Below are positions 33,071 through 39,313 of a stretch of 64,000 nt of DNA, in pieces (position 1 is the stretch's first letter; every line of letters begins with the position of its first letter). Both the position numbers and the translations under genes were made by a program. Under the pieces are notes generated by a model. That model was not told the origin of the DNA. It did no database searches and saw only the letters and a list, made by a program, of their open reading frames with translations. The DNA comes from a virus: positions 1-64,000 of IMG/VR virus record IMGVR_UViG_3300027733_000039; one strand, 5' to 3'.

Positions 33071-33182
33071 GGTGACCTCCTCAGGTCTGTTACTTGATTG
33101 GGCGAAATGCCCTCACGATGCACCGATCACTTGACCGATGCACCGTGAGGACATCACGAGGTTGCCCCCGTGATGCTCCCGA
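33071..33182 (-). promoter_or_regulatory. Structured leader 8: GAGG-loop SD hairpin and three stem-loops
   Basis: GACCT-GAGG-AGGTC (33074-33087), GGGC/GCCC (33100-33112) and a long stem 33111-33125 with 33136-33150. In the RNA this stem is 15 continuous pairs including two G-U; on the plus strand both are A/C mismatches. A CACG/CGTG hairpin follows (33155-33172). This is the clearest example of the family. Confidence 0.72.
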
Positions 33183-33401
33183 TCACGCACTGTGATCAAC
33201 TGAATGGTCGTACCCCTCGGGGTACCACGCATCACCGCAGGTCGCACAGGTGTAGCCATCGGGGTATCCGATGTCCCACGCTTCAGCGAACTCCAGTGCC
33301 TTACCTTCTCGTAAGGCTTCTGCTTGGTAGTAGTCGGCGCACACAAGGCACACCAATTCTCTATCGTCCATCACTTGACCAATTACGACTATGTCCCTCA
33401 T
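33183..33401 (-). CDS. Small zinc-ribbon protein
   Basis: 72 residues. LVCLVCADYYQAE and YTCATCGDAWYPEG give two CxxC pairs, a likely zinc ribbon. Acidic. Overlaps the upstream gene by 4 bases. Confidence 0.6.
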   Translation of the reverse strand: MRDIVVIGQVMDDRELVCLVCADYYQAEALREGKALEFAEAWDIGYPDGYTCATCGDAWYPEGYDHSVDHSA

Positions 33402-33913
33402 GATGCACTCACCTTGAACTTGGCAACGATCGCCTCAAGTAGAGGCTCACCCTGTCGGGCAGTTGCCATGTCCACACCGAGCAGTGCCGAGACTTGCTCT
33501 ACGAGCGAGTCGTAGTGCGCATCTCGGTCACGCTCTTCGGTGAACGATTCCATCATGCGAATCTGCTCCTCTTCAAGGAACTCATTGAGCGACATCGTGG
33601 TGTAAACACCAGCGATGTCCTGCGGACGCAGTCGGTAGTTGAGACCACTGTTCACCTTCATTGATGGAAGGCGCTCAGGAATGATGTCACCGTTGTACTG
33701 CAATCCTTGTTGACGCCCACGATCTCTTGTGATCGTGCGACCTTTCAACTTGGTGACTTTGCGGGTCTTCGTAGATGAAGTCCTCCACGAGGTGCCCACC
33801 TCCACTTGCTCTTCAAGCACTTCGTCAATGATGAAGTACCCATTGAACTTGGCGCTCATGAAGACCGCTTCGGGACTGACACTCAGAATTGCTCTGATTT
33901 CATTTGCTTTCAT
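33398..33913 (-). CDS. Hypothetical protein, 171 residues
   Basis: Begins MKANEIRAILSVSPEAVFM. A basic middle (TKTRKVTKLKGRTITRDRGR) could contact nucleic acid; the C-terminus is helical and acidic. No family recognised. Preceded by structured leader 9. Confidence 0.55.
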   Translation of the reverse strand: MKANEIRAILSVSPEAVFMSAKFNGYFIIDEVLEEQVEVGTSWRTSSTKTRKVTKLKGRTITRDRGRQQGLQYNGDIIPERLPSMKVNSGLNYRLRPQDIAGVYTTMSLNEFLEEEQIRMMESFTEERDRDAHYDSLVEQVSALLGVDMATARQGEPLLEAIVAKFKVSAS

Positions 33914-34008
33914 GGTTGACCTCCTCAGGTCTTATCGTCACGACACGGGATGTGTCGCTAGTCCCCAGTGCTCATTGAAGAGCCACGCCCTAGGCGCTGG
34001 GGGAATGA
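33914..34008 (-). promoter_or_regulatory. Structured leader 9, branched type
   Basis: GACCT-GAGG-AGGTC (33918-33931), CGACAC/GTGTCG (33941-33957), then an outer CCCCAG/CTGGGG stem (33963-34002) enclosing GCTC-ATTGAA-GAGC (33970-33983) and a short GCC/GGC hairpin. It is closely related to leader 10, where the inner stem is changed on both sides. Confidence 0.68.
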
Positions 34009-34527
34009 TCAGCCGTATGTGACCTCACCGAGCAGGATGAACTGCACGATGGCATCAGCCACGATGGCGTCACAATCGCACTCAAACTCGTCAATGGCAT
34101 TCTCACCGAACAGGTAGCACCCTGCTAGAGCGCTCACTCGCTTGACTGGTAGTTGACCGTAGTCAGGCACGCTGTCCTGATTGAACTCACCCGTGCCGAT
34201 CTTCTCAATGAAGTCAGCAATGATGGACTCACTGATCACGAGTGGCGTGCCGAAGCGGTAGAACCCGCCCCAACCGTTGAAGCCATCGTCATCGGTCAAC
34301 TTCGCCAATTCGGCTTCGTCTTCCACCAATTCACACGCTTCCATGTCGTACAGAGTGACCGATGCGAAGTGTTCGTTGCCGTCCAATTCGCTTTCGCCCA
34401 GTTCCGTGCCCCATGTGTAGGTGCTGTTGGCAACCGCCCACGATGCGATCCCGTAGGAACCGCCCTCGTACGCAGTGCTCAGGATGCTTGCCCCGAGATT
34501 GAGTAGTTGTTGTCTTGTTGCTTTCAT
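34009..34527 (-). CDS. Acidic hypothetical protein
   Basis: 172 residues, rich in Glu, Asp, Gly and aromatic residues (TDDDGFNGWGGFYRFGTPLV). Two cysteines in EFECDCDA. No family recognised. Preceded by structured leader 10. Confidence 0.55.
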   Translation of the reverse strand: MKATRQQLLNLGASILSTAYEGGSYGIASWAVANSTYTWGTELGESELDGNEHFASVTLYDMEACELVEDEAELAKLTDDDGFNGWGGFYRFGTPLVISESIIADFIEKIGTGEFNQDSVPDYGQLPVKRVSALAGCYLFGENAIDEFECDCDAIVADAIVQFILLGEVTYG

Positions 34528-34626
34528 GGTGTGCCTCCTCAGGCATATTCACGACACTTGCGTGTCGCTAGTCCCCAGTACCGATTGAACGGTCACGCCT
34601 GAAGCGCTGGGGGATTGATCACGCAC
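34528..34626 (-). promoter_or_regulatory. Structured leader 10, branched type
   Basis: TGCCT-GAGG-AGGCA (34532-34545), CGACAC/GTGTCG (34552-34567), then CCCCAG/CTGGGG (34573-34612) enclosing ACCG-ATTGAA-CGGT (34580-34593). Compared with leader 9 the inner stem differs at several positions on both arms while the loop is identical. Confidence 0.68.
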
Positions 34627-34863
34627 TCAGCCGATCGTGAGCAACGCTGACAGGTACGGCAACTTGACGCCCCTGTTGGCAAGTTCGCTTGCGCAGATCT
34701 CTGCGATTGCATCCTTGATGATCTCTGAGCGGGTGTTGAGACCGTCCGATTTCTTCAGAATGTGCAGGAGTTCTGCATCGCTAAGTGCCCGTACATCGGC
34801 GCTGTAGTGAGCGATGTATTGCTCTCGCTTGCGAATGTTTGCGGGTGTGTTCTTGTATGTCAT
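34627..34863 (-). CDS. Small helical hypothetical protein
   Basis: 78 residues, basic N-terminus (TYKNTPANIRKREQYIAHYS) and helical body (DALAELLHILKK-like pattern). It is the first gene of the minus-strand operon after the probable origin. Preceded by structured leader 11. No family recognised. Confidence 0.53.
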   Translation of the reverse strand: MTYKNTPANIRKREQYIAHYSADVRALSDAELLHILKKSDGLNTRSEIIKDAIAEICASELANRGVKLPYLSALLTIG

Positions 34864-34989
34864 GGTGTGTCCTCCTCAGGACTGCACTGGCAGTGAGCCA
34901 GTGGAGCGTGGTGCGCTCAATCAGGACTGGAGCGGGGGAGAACCTCCAGCCCTCATTGAGCGCCACGAGCAAGCCGAAGCAAGCCCGTG
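34864..34989 (-). promoter_or_regulatory. Structured leader 11: GAGG-loop SD hairpin and three stem-loops
   Basis: GTCCT-GAGG-AGGAC (34869-34882), a perfect 7-bp CACTGGC/GCCAGTG hairpin (34885-34903), a long stem with 9 perfect outer pairs (34913-34921 with 34955-34963) and 6 inner pairs (34927-34932 with 34944-34949), and CACG/CGTG (34964-34989). It is the first leader of the operon. Confidence 0.67.
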
Positions 34990-35600
34990 ACGCTGAGGAA
35001 TTTATTGAACCATGTTTTGATTCTTCAGTTGTCAGGAGCGCATGAGCGCCAAGCCAAGCAATCGGCAGAACGACAAAGAGCGACCCGAAGGTCGCTTTCC
35101 GTGTGAGCCGATTGTCAAGGAACCTGCGAAGGAAGCGGTACCGCCTTCACAAATAGTCTTCCACATGGAGGGTACATCTGTCAATAGGCAATTGAATAAT
35201 TCTTGAGAATCTTTTGAGCCATGCCCCATGGGCTGGAGCGGGCTGGGGGCTGGAATATGGCGCCCCAAGCGACAGCCATCCATCGGATGGAGGAGGAGAT
35301 AGAGGCATTGGAGGGTAGATCAGGAGATGCCCTGAGAAGCGTCAGGATGCGCTGTGGTGCGATGTACAGCGATATGGAGCGATGGTGCAGTGGATAGCAA
35401 TACAGGCGATTGTGGGGTACGTTGTACACCTACCTATACCCCGCATCCCCTTACCCAGCAAGGGTTATAGCCCTATTCCTAAGCCACTTAGATGCCTCAG
35501 GATGCGTTTAAACGCTGAGAACGCCTCATTGTGCCAAAACGCCTCTGCGCCTCTTAGAACGGCTTAGGAAGCGAGGGCACATGGGTGGGCACCTTGTCAA
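34990..35600. other. Gene-free region between the minus-strand operon and the probable origin
   Basis: About 600 bases with no convincing coding sequence. It holds the nested stem-loop at 35059-35114, the palindrome GCGGTACCGC (35135-35144) and the perfect 12-base palindrome GCGTTTAAACGC (35504-35515). A minus-strand promoter for the long operon should lie here; TTGACA on the minus strand near 35190 is a candidate -35, but I see no well-spaced -10. Confidence 0.5.
35059..35114 (-). other. Nested stem-loop with UUCG tetraloop on the minus strand
   Basis: Outer arms CAATCGGC (35059-35066) and GCCGATTG (35107-35114) are perfect. Inside, AGCGACC (35079-35085) pairs with GGTCGCT (35090-35096). 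On the minus strand the loop is C-TTCG-G, a very stable tetraloop. It could be a terminator, a processing site or the head of the operon transcript. Confidence 0.5.
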
Positions 35601-35604
35601 CTAT

Positions 35605-35620
35605 TGTGACGAATGTCACA
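35605..35620. promoter_or_regulatory. CRP-type palindrome TGTGA-N6-TCACA
   Basis: TGTGACGAATGTCACA has perfect TGTGA and TCACA half-sites with 6 bases between, the consensus for CRP/GlxR-type regulators. Its left half is also the start of the iteron sequence that follows, so it may instead be part of that repeat set. Confidence 0.45.
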
Positions 35621-35636
35621 CGATTGTTACACATGG

Positions 35637-35670
35637 TGTGACGAACGACACATGTGACGAACGACACATG
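35637..35670 (+). repeat. Iteron-like direct repeats
   Basis: TGTGACGAACGACACATG occurs at 35637-35654 and again at 35653-35670, an exact 16-base period. A diverged copy is at 35605-35620. Such repeats at an origin usually bind a replication initiator. Confidence 0.6.
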
Positions 35671-35915
35671 GGGATAAGGCGCCCCTAACTATGTTCCACA
35701 GGATGTTCCACAGATATCCACAGGCATATACACAGGCACCTGTGGATAACCCAGCAAAGCCTTATGGGTGATGGCGAGGGCTGTGGATAACCCCCCATGG
35801 TTAAGTGAGGGCGAACGGGTGTTCGGGGGGTAGGCTCCACCTGGCACCCGAACGGCTCCACCCAAATAGCCCCATTCCAAAATCCGACCGACCACCCAAC
35901 TCGCCCAAATAGCCC

Positions 35916-35921
35916 TATACT
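35916..35921 (+). promoter_or_regulatory. Leaderless -10 promoter (TATACT) for the gene at 35928
   Basis: TATACT starts 12 nt before the ATG with TGATTC between. No ribosome-binding site. This is the first plus-strand promoter after the probable origin. Confidence 0.55.
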
Positions 35922-35927
35922 TGATTC

Positions 35928-36185
35928 ATGCAAGACAAGGTAAGTATTGACCAGTTCAGGAGTGTTCTCTATCGTCCTACTCCACGTCTCAATGCCAAGA
36001 TTGTTGACTACGAATTGTCTATCCGTACCCCCCAGAACTCCACTCATCACTCCATCCCACGGGAAGAACTATCGGAAATGGCACAGAACGCCGTCAATCG
36101 CTACCGTTCAGAACGTGACGCTGGTCCCGAGGGTATTGCGGATAAAAAAGCGGGAATCATTAAGTCTGCTCTGCGTCGTAACTAA
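35928..36185 (+). CDS. Small hypothetical protein, 85 residues
   Basis: Begins MQDKVSIDQFRSVLYRPTPR, helical and basic at the C-terminus. No family recognised. It is the first gene of the accessory cassette and has a leaderless promoter. Confidence 0.52.
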   Translation: MQDKVSIDQFRSVLYRPTPRLNAKIVDYELSIRTPQNSTHHSIPREELSEMAQNAVNRYRSERDAGPEGIADKKAGIIKSALRRN

Positions 36186-36190
36186 CCATC

Positions 36191-36196
36191 TATACT
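36191..36196 (+). promoter_or_regulatory. Leaderless -10 promoter (TATACT) for the gene at 36203
   Basis: TATACT starts 12 nt before the ATG with AGATTC between, nearly identical to the promoter at 35916. No ribosome-binding site. Confidence 0.55.
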
Positions 36197-36202
36197 AGAT
36201 TC

Positions 36203-36919
36203 ATGGCACGATACTACCGAGGTAGCAACTTCAACAGACTCAAAGAAGACGGTGACAGGGTTAACTATGTCGCTATGAGTGACAAGTACCAGAATGGTAA
36301 AGAGTCAGAAAACGGAAGCATTAAAGACGATTATGAGGGTGGCTACCCCGTTGCTCGTGTTAAATTAAGTTATGAGCAAGGCAAAGGAACCACCCCTAAC
36401 TTTGACAATAGTGAATTTACTGAAAGAGTATATGGTGGACATTCTGAAGAGCACTACTACCGTACTCGTGGTTCTGGTAAAGCCCCAACGGAACTGTTCC
36501 ATTCTGATCCTGATCGGGTAGTAGTTGACAGCGCTTACTCACACCCAGAGATGCGTAGGCATGTTCCACATTTACTAGCCATTGCCCAAATGGATAACCC
36601 AAGTATGAAACTGACAGCATCCGATGATCTATCAGGGTACTCCAGTAGACTATCAAAAAATGCCGCTAAGAAGGGTTTAGTCCTCCCACACCCTAATAAC
36701 CCAAAAATGCATGGGGATAAAGCGGATATAAGCGCTGATTCAGATGAATACCAGCGCAGAACAATGGTGTCCGACCGTGTCATGGATGAATCAACCCGTA
36801 TCCCAGAGCATGCCATCTTGAACGGTAAACAGTTTCTACGTGAAGCACTCGGTCGTAAGCCGAGAACAGAGCAGATGAAAGCACCCAAATCCGAACAATT
36901 GACACTTCCAGGGATCTAA
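36203..36919 (+). CDS. Accessory protein with SEQLTLPGI C-terminus, paralogue of the protein at 37715
   Basis: 238 residues. The middle and end align by eye with the protein at 37715: TELFHSDPDRVVVDSAYS, RRHVPHLLAIAQMDNPSMKL and DLSGYSSRLSKNAAKKGLV. The last nine residues SEQLTLPGI differ from SEQLKLPGI in the paralogue by one residue. The terminal QLTLPGI resembles a sliding-clamp-binding peptide. A very diverged acetyltransferase-like fold is possible for the YSHPEMRR region, but I would not assert it. Confidence 0.55.
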   Translation: MARYYRGSNFNRLKEDGDRVNYVAMSDKYQNGKESENGSIKDDYEGGYPVARVKLSYEQGKGTTPNFDNSEFTERVYGGHSEEHYYRTRGSGKAPTELFHSDPDRVVVDSAYSHPEMRRHVPHLLAIAQMDNPSMKLTASDDLSGYSSRLSKNAAKKGLVLPHPNNPKMHGDKADISADSDEYQRRTMVSDRVMDESTRIPEHAILNGKQFLREALGRKPRTEQMKAPKSEQLTLPGI

Positions 36920-36952
36920 GTGGCAGAAGACCACAAGGAATAACTAAGTCTT

Positions 36953-37291
36953 TTAACCTAGTTCTTTCATAGTTTTACGCCCAAATTGGGTAATTAGACA
37001 CGTTCTTGCTGGTTTACCCCTACTAGAAGTCCGTTTTCCTACTTCTTGCACGTACCCACTCTTGACTAAAGTGGTGATGTACCGCCATGGACTAGACAGA
37101 TCCAGTTCGGGGAACAATTCTTGGGCGATTGTATAAACTTCTTCGTCCAACTTTGGTTTATCTATGTCAAAGCGATACGTTTCTAACAGTTTCCAGTGTG
37201 GGGTGTCACGCTCAATAACCAAAAAGGCTTCTTGATCCATATGTTCTTTGGCATTGAAGTGATGTTGGCAGTGCGGGCAAGTGGTGAGCAT
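36953..37291 (-). CDS. Winged-helix protein with N-terminal zinc motif
   Basis: 112 residues from the ATG at 37291; starts further upstream would encode an unlikely Cys/His-rich extension. CPHCQHHFNAKEH is a probable zinc site. DLSSPWRYITTLVKSGYVQE and the following basic wing (GKRTSSRGKPARTCLIT) look like a winged helix. TACACT lies 14 nt before the ATG as a possible near-leaderless promoter. It sits opposite the cassette and may regulate it (inference). Confidence 0.58.
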   Translation of the reverse strand: MLTTCPHCQHHFNAKEHMDQEAFLVIERDTPHWKLLETYRFDIDKPKLDEEVYTIAQELFPELDLSSPWRYITTLVKSGYVQEVGKRTSSRGKPARTCLITQFGRKTMKELG

Positions 37292-37342
37292 ATGTACGAA
37301 GTGTAATAGCATATTTTTTCGGTGACAACCTGAAGAACAGTC

Positions 37343-37348
37343 TATAAT
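37343..37348 (+). promoter_or_regulatory. Leaderless -10 promoter (TATAAT) for the gene at 37355
   Basis: A consensus TATAAT starts 12 nt before the ATG with TGACCG between. It lies in the divergent gap with the minus-strand winged-helix gene. Confidence 0.58.
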
Positions 37349-37354
37349 TGACCG

Positions 37355-37711
37355 ATGGCTGCACACGAGAACTTAAGCGGGCAATTGTCCATGTTCATCC
37401 CTGCACGGGAACTAATGAACTACACCGCAGGGCATACCGAGGGGATCAACAAGGACTACCTTCCATTGTCTAAGTCTCCTGGAGTCATTAGAAAGAAGTT
37501 GCAAGAATCTAAGGAAAAGTCAGCGGCAGGTCAATACTTTGTAAAAAAAGGAAAAGATAGCCTTCATGACAGTATTAGAAAAGAAGGCGTTAAAAGCCCT
37601 GTAAATTTACGTATCCGTACAAATGACGTACAAATCAACGACGGACACCACCGACTCGTGTCAGCACACGACATTGATCCAAATATGGAAGTACCAGTAA
37701 GGTATTCTTGA
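37355..37711 (+). CDS. ParB-like protein 1
   Basis: 118 residues. The C-terminal half has the ParB/Srx pattern: DSLHDSIRKEGVKSPVNLRI, then QINDGHHRLVSA (DGHHR 96-100) and EVPVRY. Near the N-terminus, GQLSMFIPARELM contains QLSMF (10-14), a close match to the bacterial sliding-clamp-binding consensus QL(S/D)LF. The protein at 39313 has both features in the same order. ParB-like folds can bind or cut DNA or use CTP; which applies is unknown. Confidence 0.68.
   Translation: MAAHENLSGQLSMFIPARELMNYTAGHTEGINKDYLPLSKSPGVIRKKLQESKEKSAAGQYFVKKGKDSLHDSIRKEGVKSPVNLRIRTNDVQINDGHHRLVSAHDIDPNMEVPVRYS
37703..37708 (+). promoter_or_regulatory. Leaderless -10 promoter (TATTCT) for the gene at 37715
   Basis: TATTCT starts 12 nt before the ATG and overlaps the last codons of ParB-like protein 1. 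No ribosome-binding site is present. Confidence 0.45.
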
Positions 37712-37714
37712 GAC

Positions 37715-38368
37715 ATGGCACGCTACTTTAAAGACTTGGGTAAAGGATACGCTCATGGAGGCAGTTTCCCTGGCTACAGCGTTCTAGCCGACACCCCAGA
37801 TTCAGAAGGGTATGGCGGTACAACAGTACATGCTATGGGTTATGTAAACATGCATCACGTACCAGCCAGCGAAACCCCTAACCGCTTTGAGCCAAAGTCA
37901 GAAGGTTCATTTGACGGCAATAAAACGGAGTTGTTTACTCACACCCCTGCGGAGTTAACTGTTAACACCATGTATGCAGACAAGCGTGTCCGCCCGCATA
38001 TGATGACTTTGATGGCACTTGCCAAAATGGATCATCCTGACGCTGAGATTGTGGCGAGCGATACACTCTCTCATTTTAGTAGCAAACTTTCACAAAATGC
38101 CCACAAACGGGGGTTAGTAAAAGCAAACTATGATAATCCTGACATGCTTTCGTCAGGTGGTTCTCGTGATTCTCACAGTGTATACACAGGGACAGTAGCA
38201 GACGCTCGTAGAGCCACAGGGGCAGACACATGGCAAGGCATTAAAGAAATACCACATTCTGAGGTCATGGCAGGTAAACAATTCCTCAAACAGATGTTGC
38301 GACCTGGCACTACGAGAAAACAAACTCCAAGAGTTGAGTCAGAGCAACTAAAACTTCCAGGAATTTAA
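37715..38368 (+). CDS. Accessory protein with SEQLKLPGI C-terminus, paralogue of the protein at 36203
   Basis: 217 residues. Shares TELF, then VNTMYADKRVRPHMMTLMAL-type and ASDTLSHFSSKLSQNAHKRG segments and the nine-residue C-terminus with the protein at 36203. The N-terminal 80 residues differ. It lies directly after ParB-like protein 1. Conservation of the terminal QLKLPGI suggests it is a binding peptide rather than a passive tail. Confidence 0.55.
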   Translation: MARYFKDLGKGYAHGGSFPGYSVLADTPDSEGYGGTTVHAMGYVNMHHVPASETPNRFEPKSEGSFDGNKTELFTHTPAELTVNTMYADKRVRPHMMTLMALAKMDHPDAEIVASDTLSHFSSKLSQNAHKRGLVKANYDNPDMLSSGGSRDSHSVYTGTVADARRATGADTWQGIKEIPHSEVMAGKQFLKQMLRPGTTRKQTPRVESEQLKLPGI

Positions 38369-38434
38369 AGATTCTTTAGTCAAACTCTTGACAAGCAGCA
38401 CACCTATGTGCCAAACTGGTATTAGGGGATACTG

Positions 38435-38440
38435 TACAAT
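38435..38440 (+). promoter_or_regulatory. Leaderless -10 promoter (TACAAT) for the gene at 38447
   Basis: TACAAT starts 12 nt before the ATG with AAATGC between. A TTGACA at 38388 lies too far upstream (41 nt) to be its -35. Confidence 0.5.
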
Positions 38441-38446
38441 AAATGC

Positions 38447-38680
38447 ATGGGCATGCAGACACCTAGAAAAGAACCAGCGAAGCCGCTGACTCAGACCGCT
38501 AAAGAGCGCATTCATAACCAAGGGTACATCTCTACAACTGTAGATAATGCTCCATCGGGTCGCCTACCTCATATCGCAGCCTTCTTTCGGGCAGTTCACC
38601 CTGATCCAAACCATTGTGAAGATTGCAAGAATCGCAATGAACTTGCGAACATGCTGGACAACCCAGGTTCCGAATACTAA
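38447..38680 (+). CDS. Small hypothetical protein with CxxC motif
   Basis: 77 residues. A basic N-terminus and a C-terminal HCEDCKNRNELANML segment, possibly a half zinc site. No family recognised. It precedes the ADP-ribosyltransferase-like gene by 12 bases and could be its partner or antitoxin (position only). Confidence 0.5.
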   Translation: MGMQTPRKEPAKPLTQTAKERIHNQGYISTTVDNAPSGRLPHIAAFFRAVHPDPNHCEDCKNRNELANMLDNPGSEY

Positions 38681-38692
38681 TTTAAGCCCTGT

Positions 38693-39313
38693 ATGGCTGC
38701 GCCACTTAACCAATATTTATTTGGGGACCACTTCAAAGCCGTTCATGGCATGACTGTTGATGAAGCCCTCTCAGGCAAGGTTGCCAAAATAAATAGCACC
38801 TTGATGTCCGCAGAAGAGTACGACGATAATTGGAAAGGCACACGTATTGGTAAAGGAATGCGCCCTTTTGCGGAAAGTCATGCTGACTTGATACAACCAA
38901 CTAACGTGGGTGAGACAGTACGTTCTTGGCAAAGAAGTCCAGGTAATATACTTGTTGGTGACTCCCATCGTGTTGCTGCTGTCTTACGAGACCTTACGCA
39001 GGCTGTGCGTACTACTAGTCGTGCAAATGATGCCCCCCTATATCGGGGAGCAACTCGTGCCCCATCAGAGGATGTTGGTGCTTCTAGAGACACCGCCCTC
39101 TCTTTTACCTCAGATAGGCATGCTGCTCGCTCTTTTACCGCTTCACAGGGGCGTGGTCGTGGAGCAATCTTTAAAGCCGCCCCAGGTTTAGTTCGTGGAG
39201 TTCCTTTAGAGGAACTTGGTGGACGACCAATGACAGTCGGTAAAAACAGACGACCTGAAGCAGAGTGGCTCATTGATCCACAATCTGTACCAACTGAATG
39301 GCCTAAGAAGTAA
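38693..39313 (+). CDS. Putative mono-ADP-ribosyltransferase (R-S-E type)
   Basis: 206 residues. The three ART motifs occur in order: an Arg in APLYRGATRAP (R118), SFTS in ALSFTSDRHAARSFTA (137-140) and ExE in RRPEAEWLIDP (E189, E191). This is the NAD-binding and catalytic pattern of arginine-specific mono-ADP-ribosyltransferases. The N-terminal 110 residues are helical and may be a targeting or pro-domain. In phages such enzymes modify host proteins (for example Alt and ModA of T4). Target unknown. It overlaps the start of ParB-like protein 2. Confidence 0.68.
   Translation: MAAPLNQYLFGDHFKAVHGMTVDEALSGKVAKINSTLMSAEEYDDNWKGTRIGKGMRPFAESHADLIQPTNVGETVRSWQRSPGNILVGDSHRVAAVLRDLTQAVRTTSRANDAPLYRGATRAPSEDVGASRDTALSFTSDRHAARSFTASQGRGRGAIFKAAPGLVRGVPLEELGGRPMTVGKNRRPEAEWLIDPQSVPTEWPKK

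Larger units (their letters stand above)
35601..35853. other. Probable replication origin: DnaA boxes, iterons and inverted repeats
   Basis: Two perfect DnaA boxes TGTGGATAA (35741-35749 and 35782-35790) lie beside near matches ATATCCACA (35714-35722) and ATATACACA (35726-35734) and two TGTTCCACA copies (35692-35700, 35704-35712). Iterons lie just upstream and a GTTCGGG/CCCGAAC inverted repeat just downstream (35821-35853). The position between two divergent gene blocks fits an origin. No AT-rich unwinding element is obvious within the cluster. Confidence 0.65.

Noticed and set aside
38388-38393. Consensus TTGACA as a -35 for the gene at 38447
   Set aside because: The nearest suitable -10 is 41 bases away, far outside the 16-19 base range; no TANNNT lies at the right distance.
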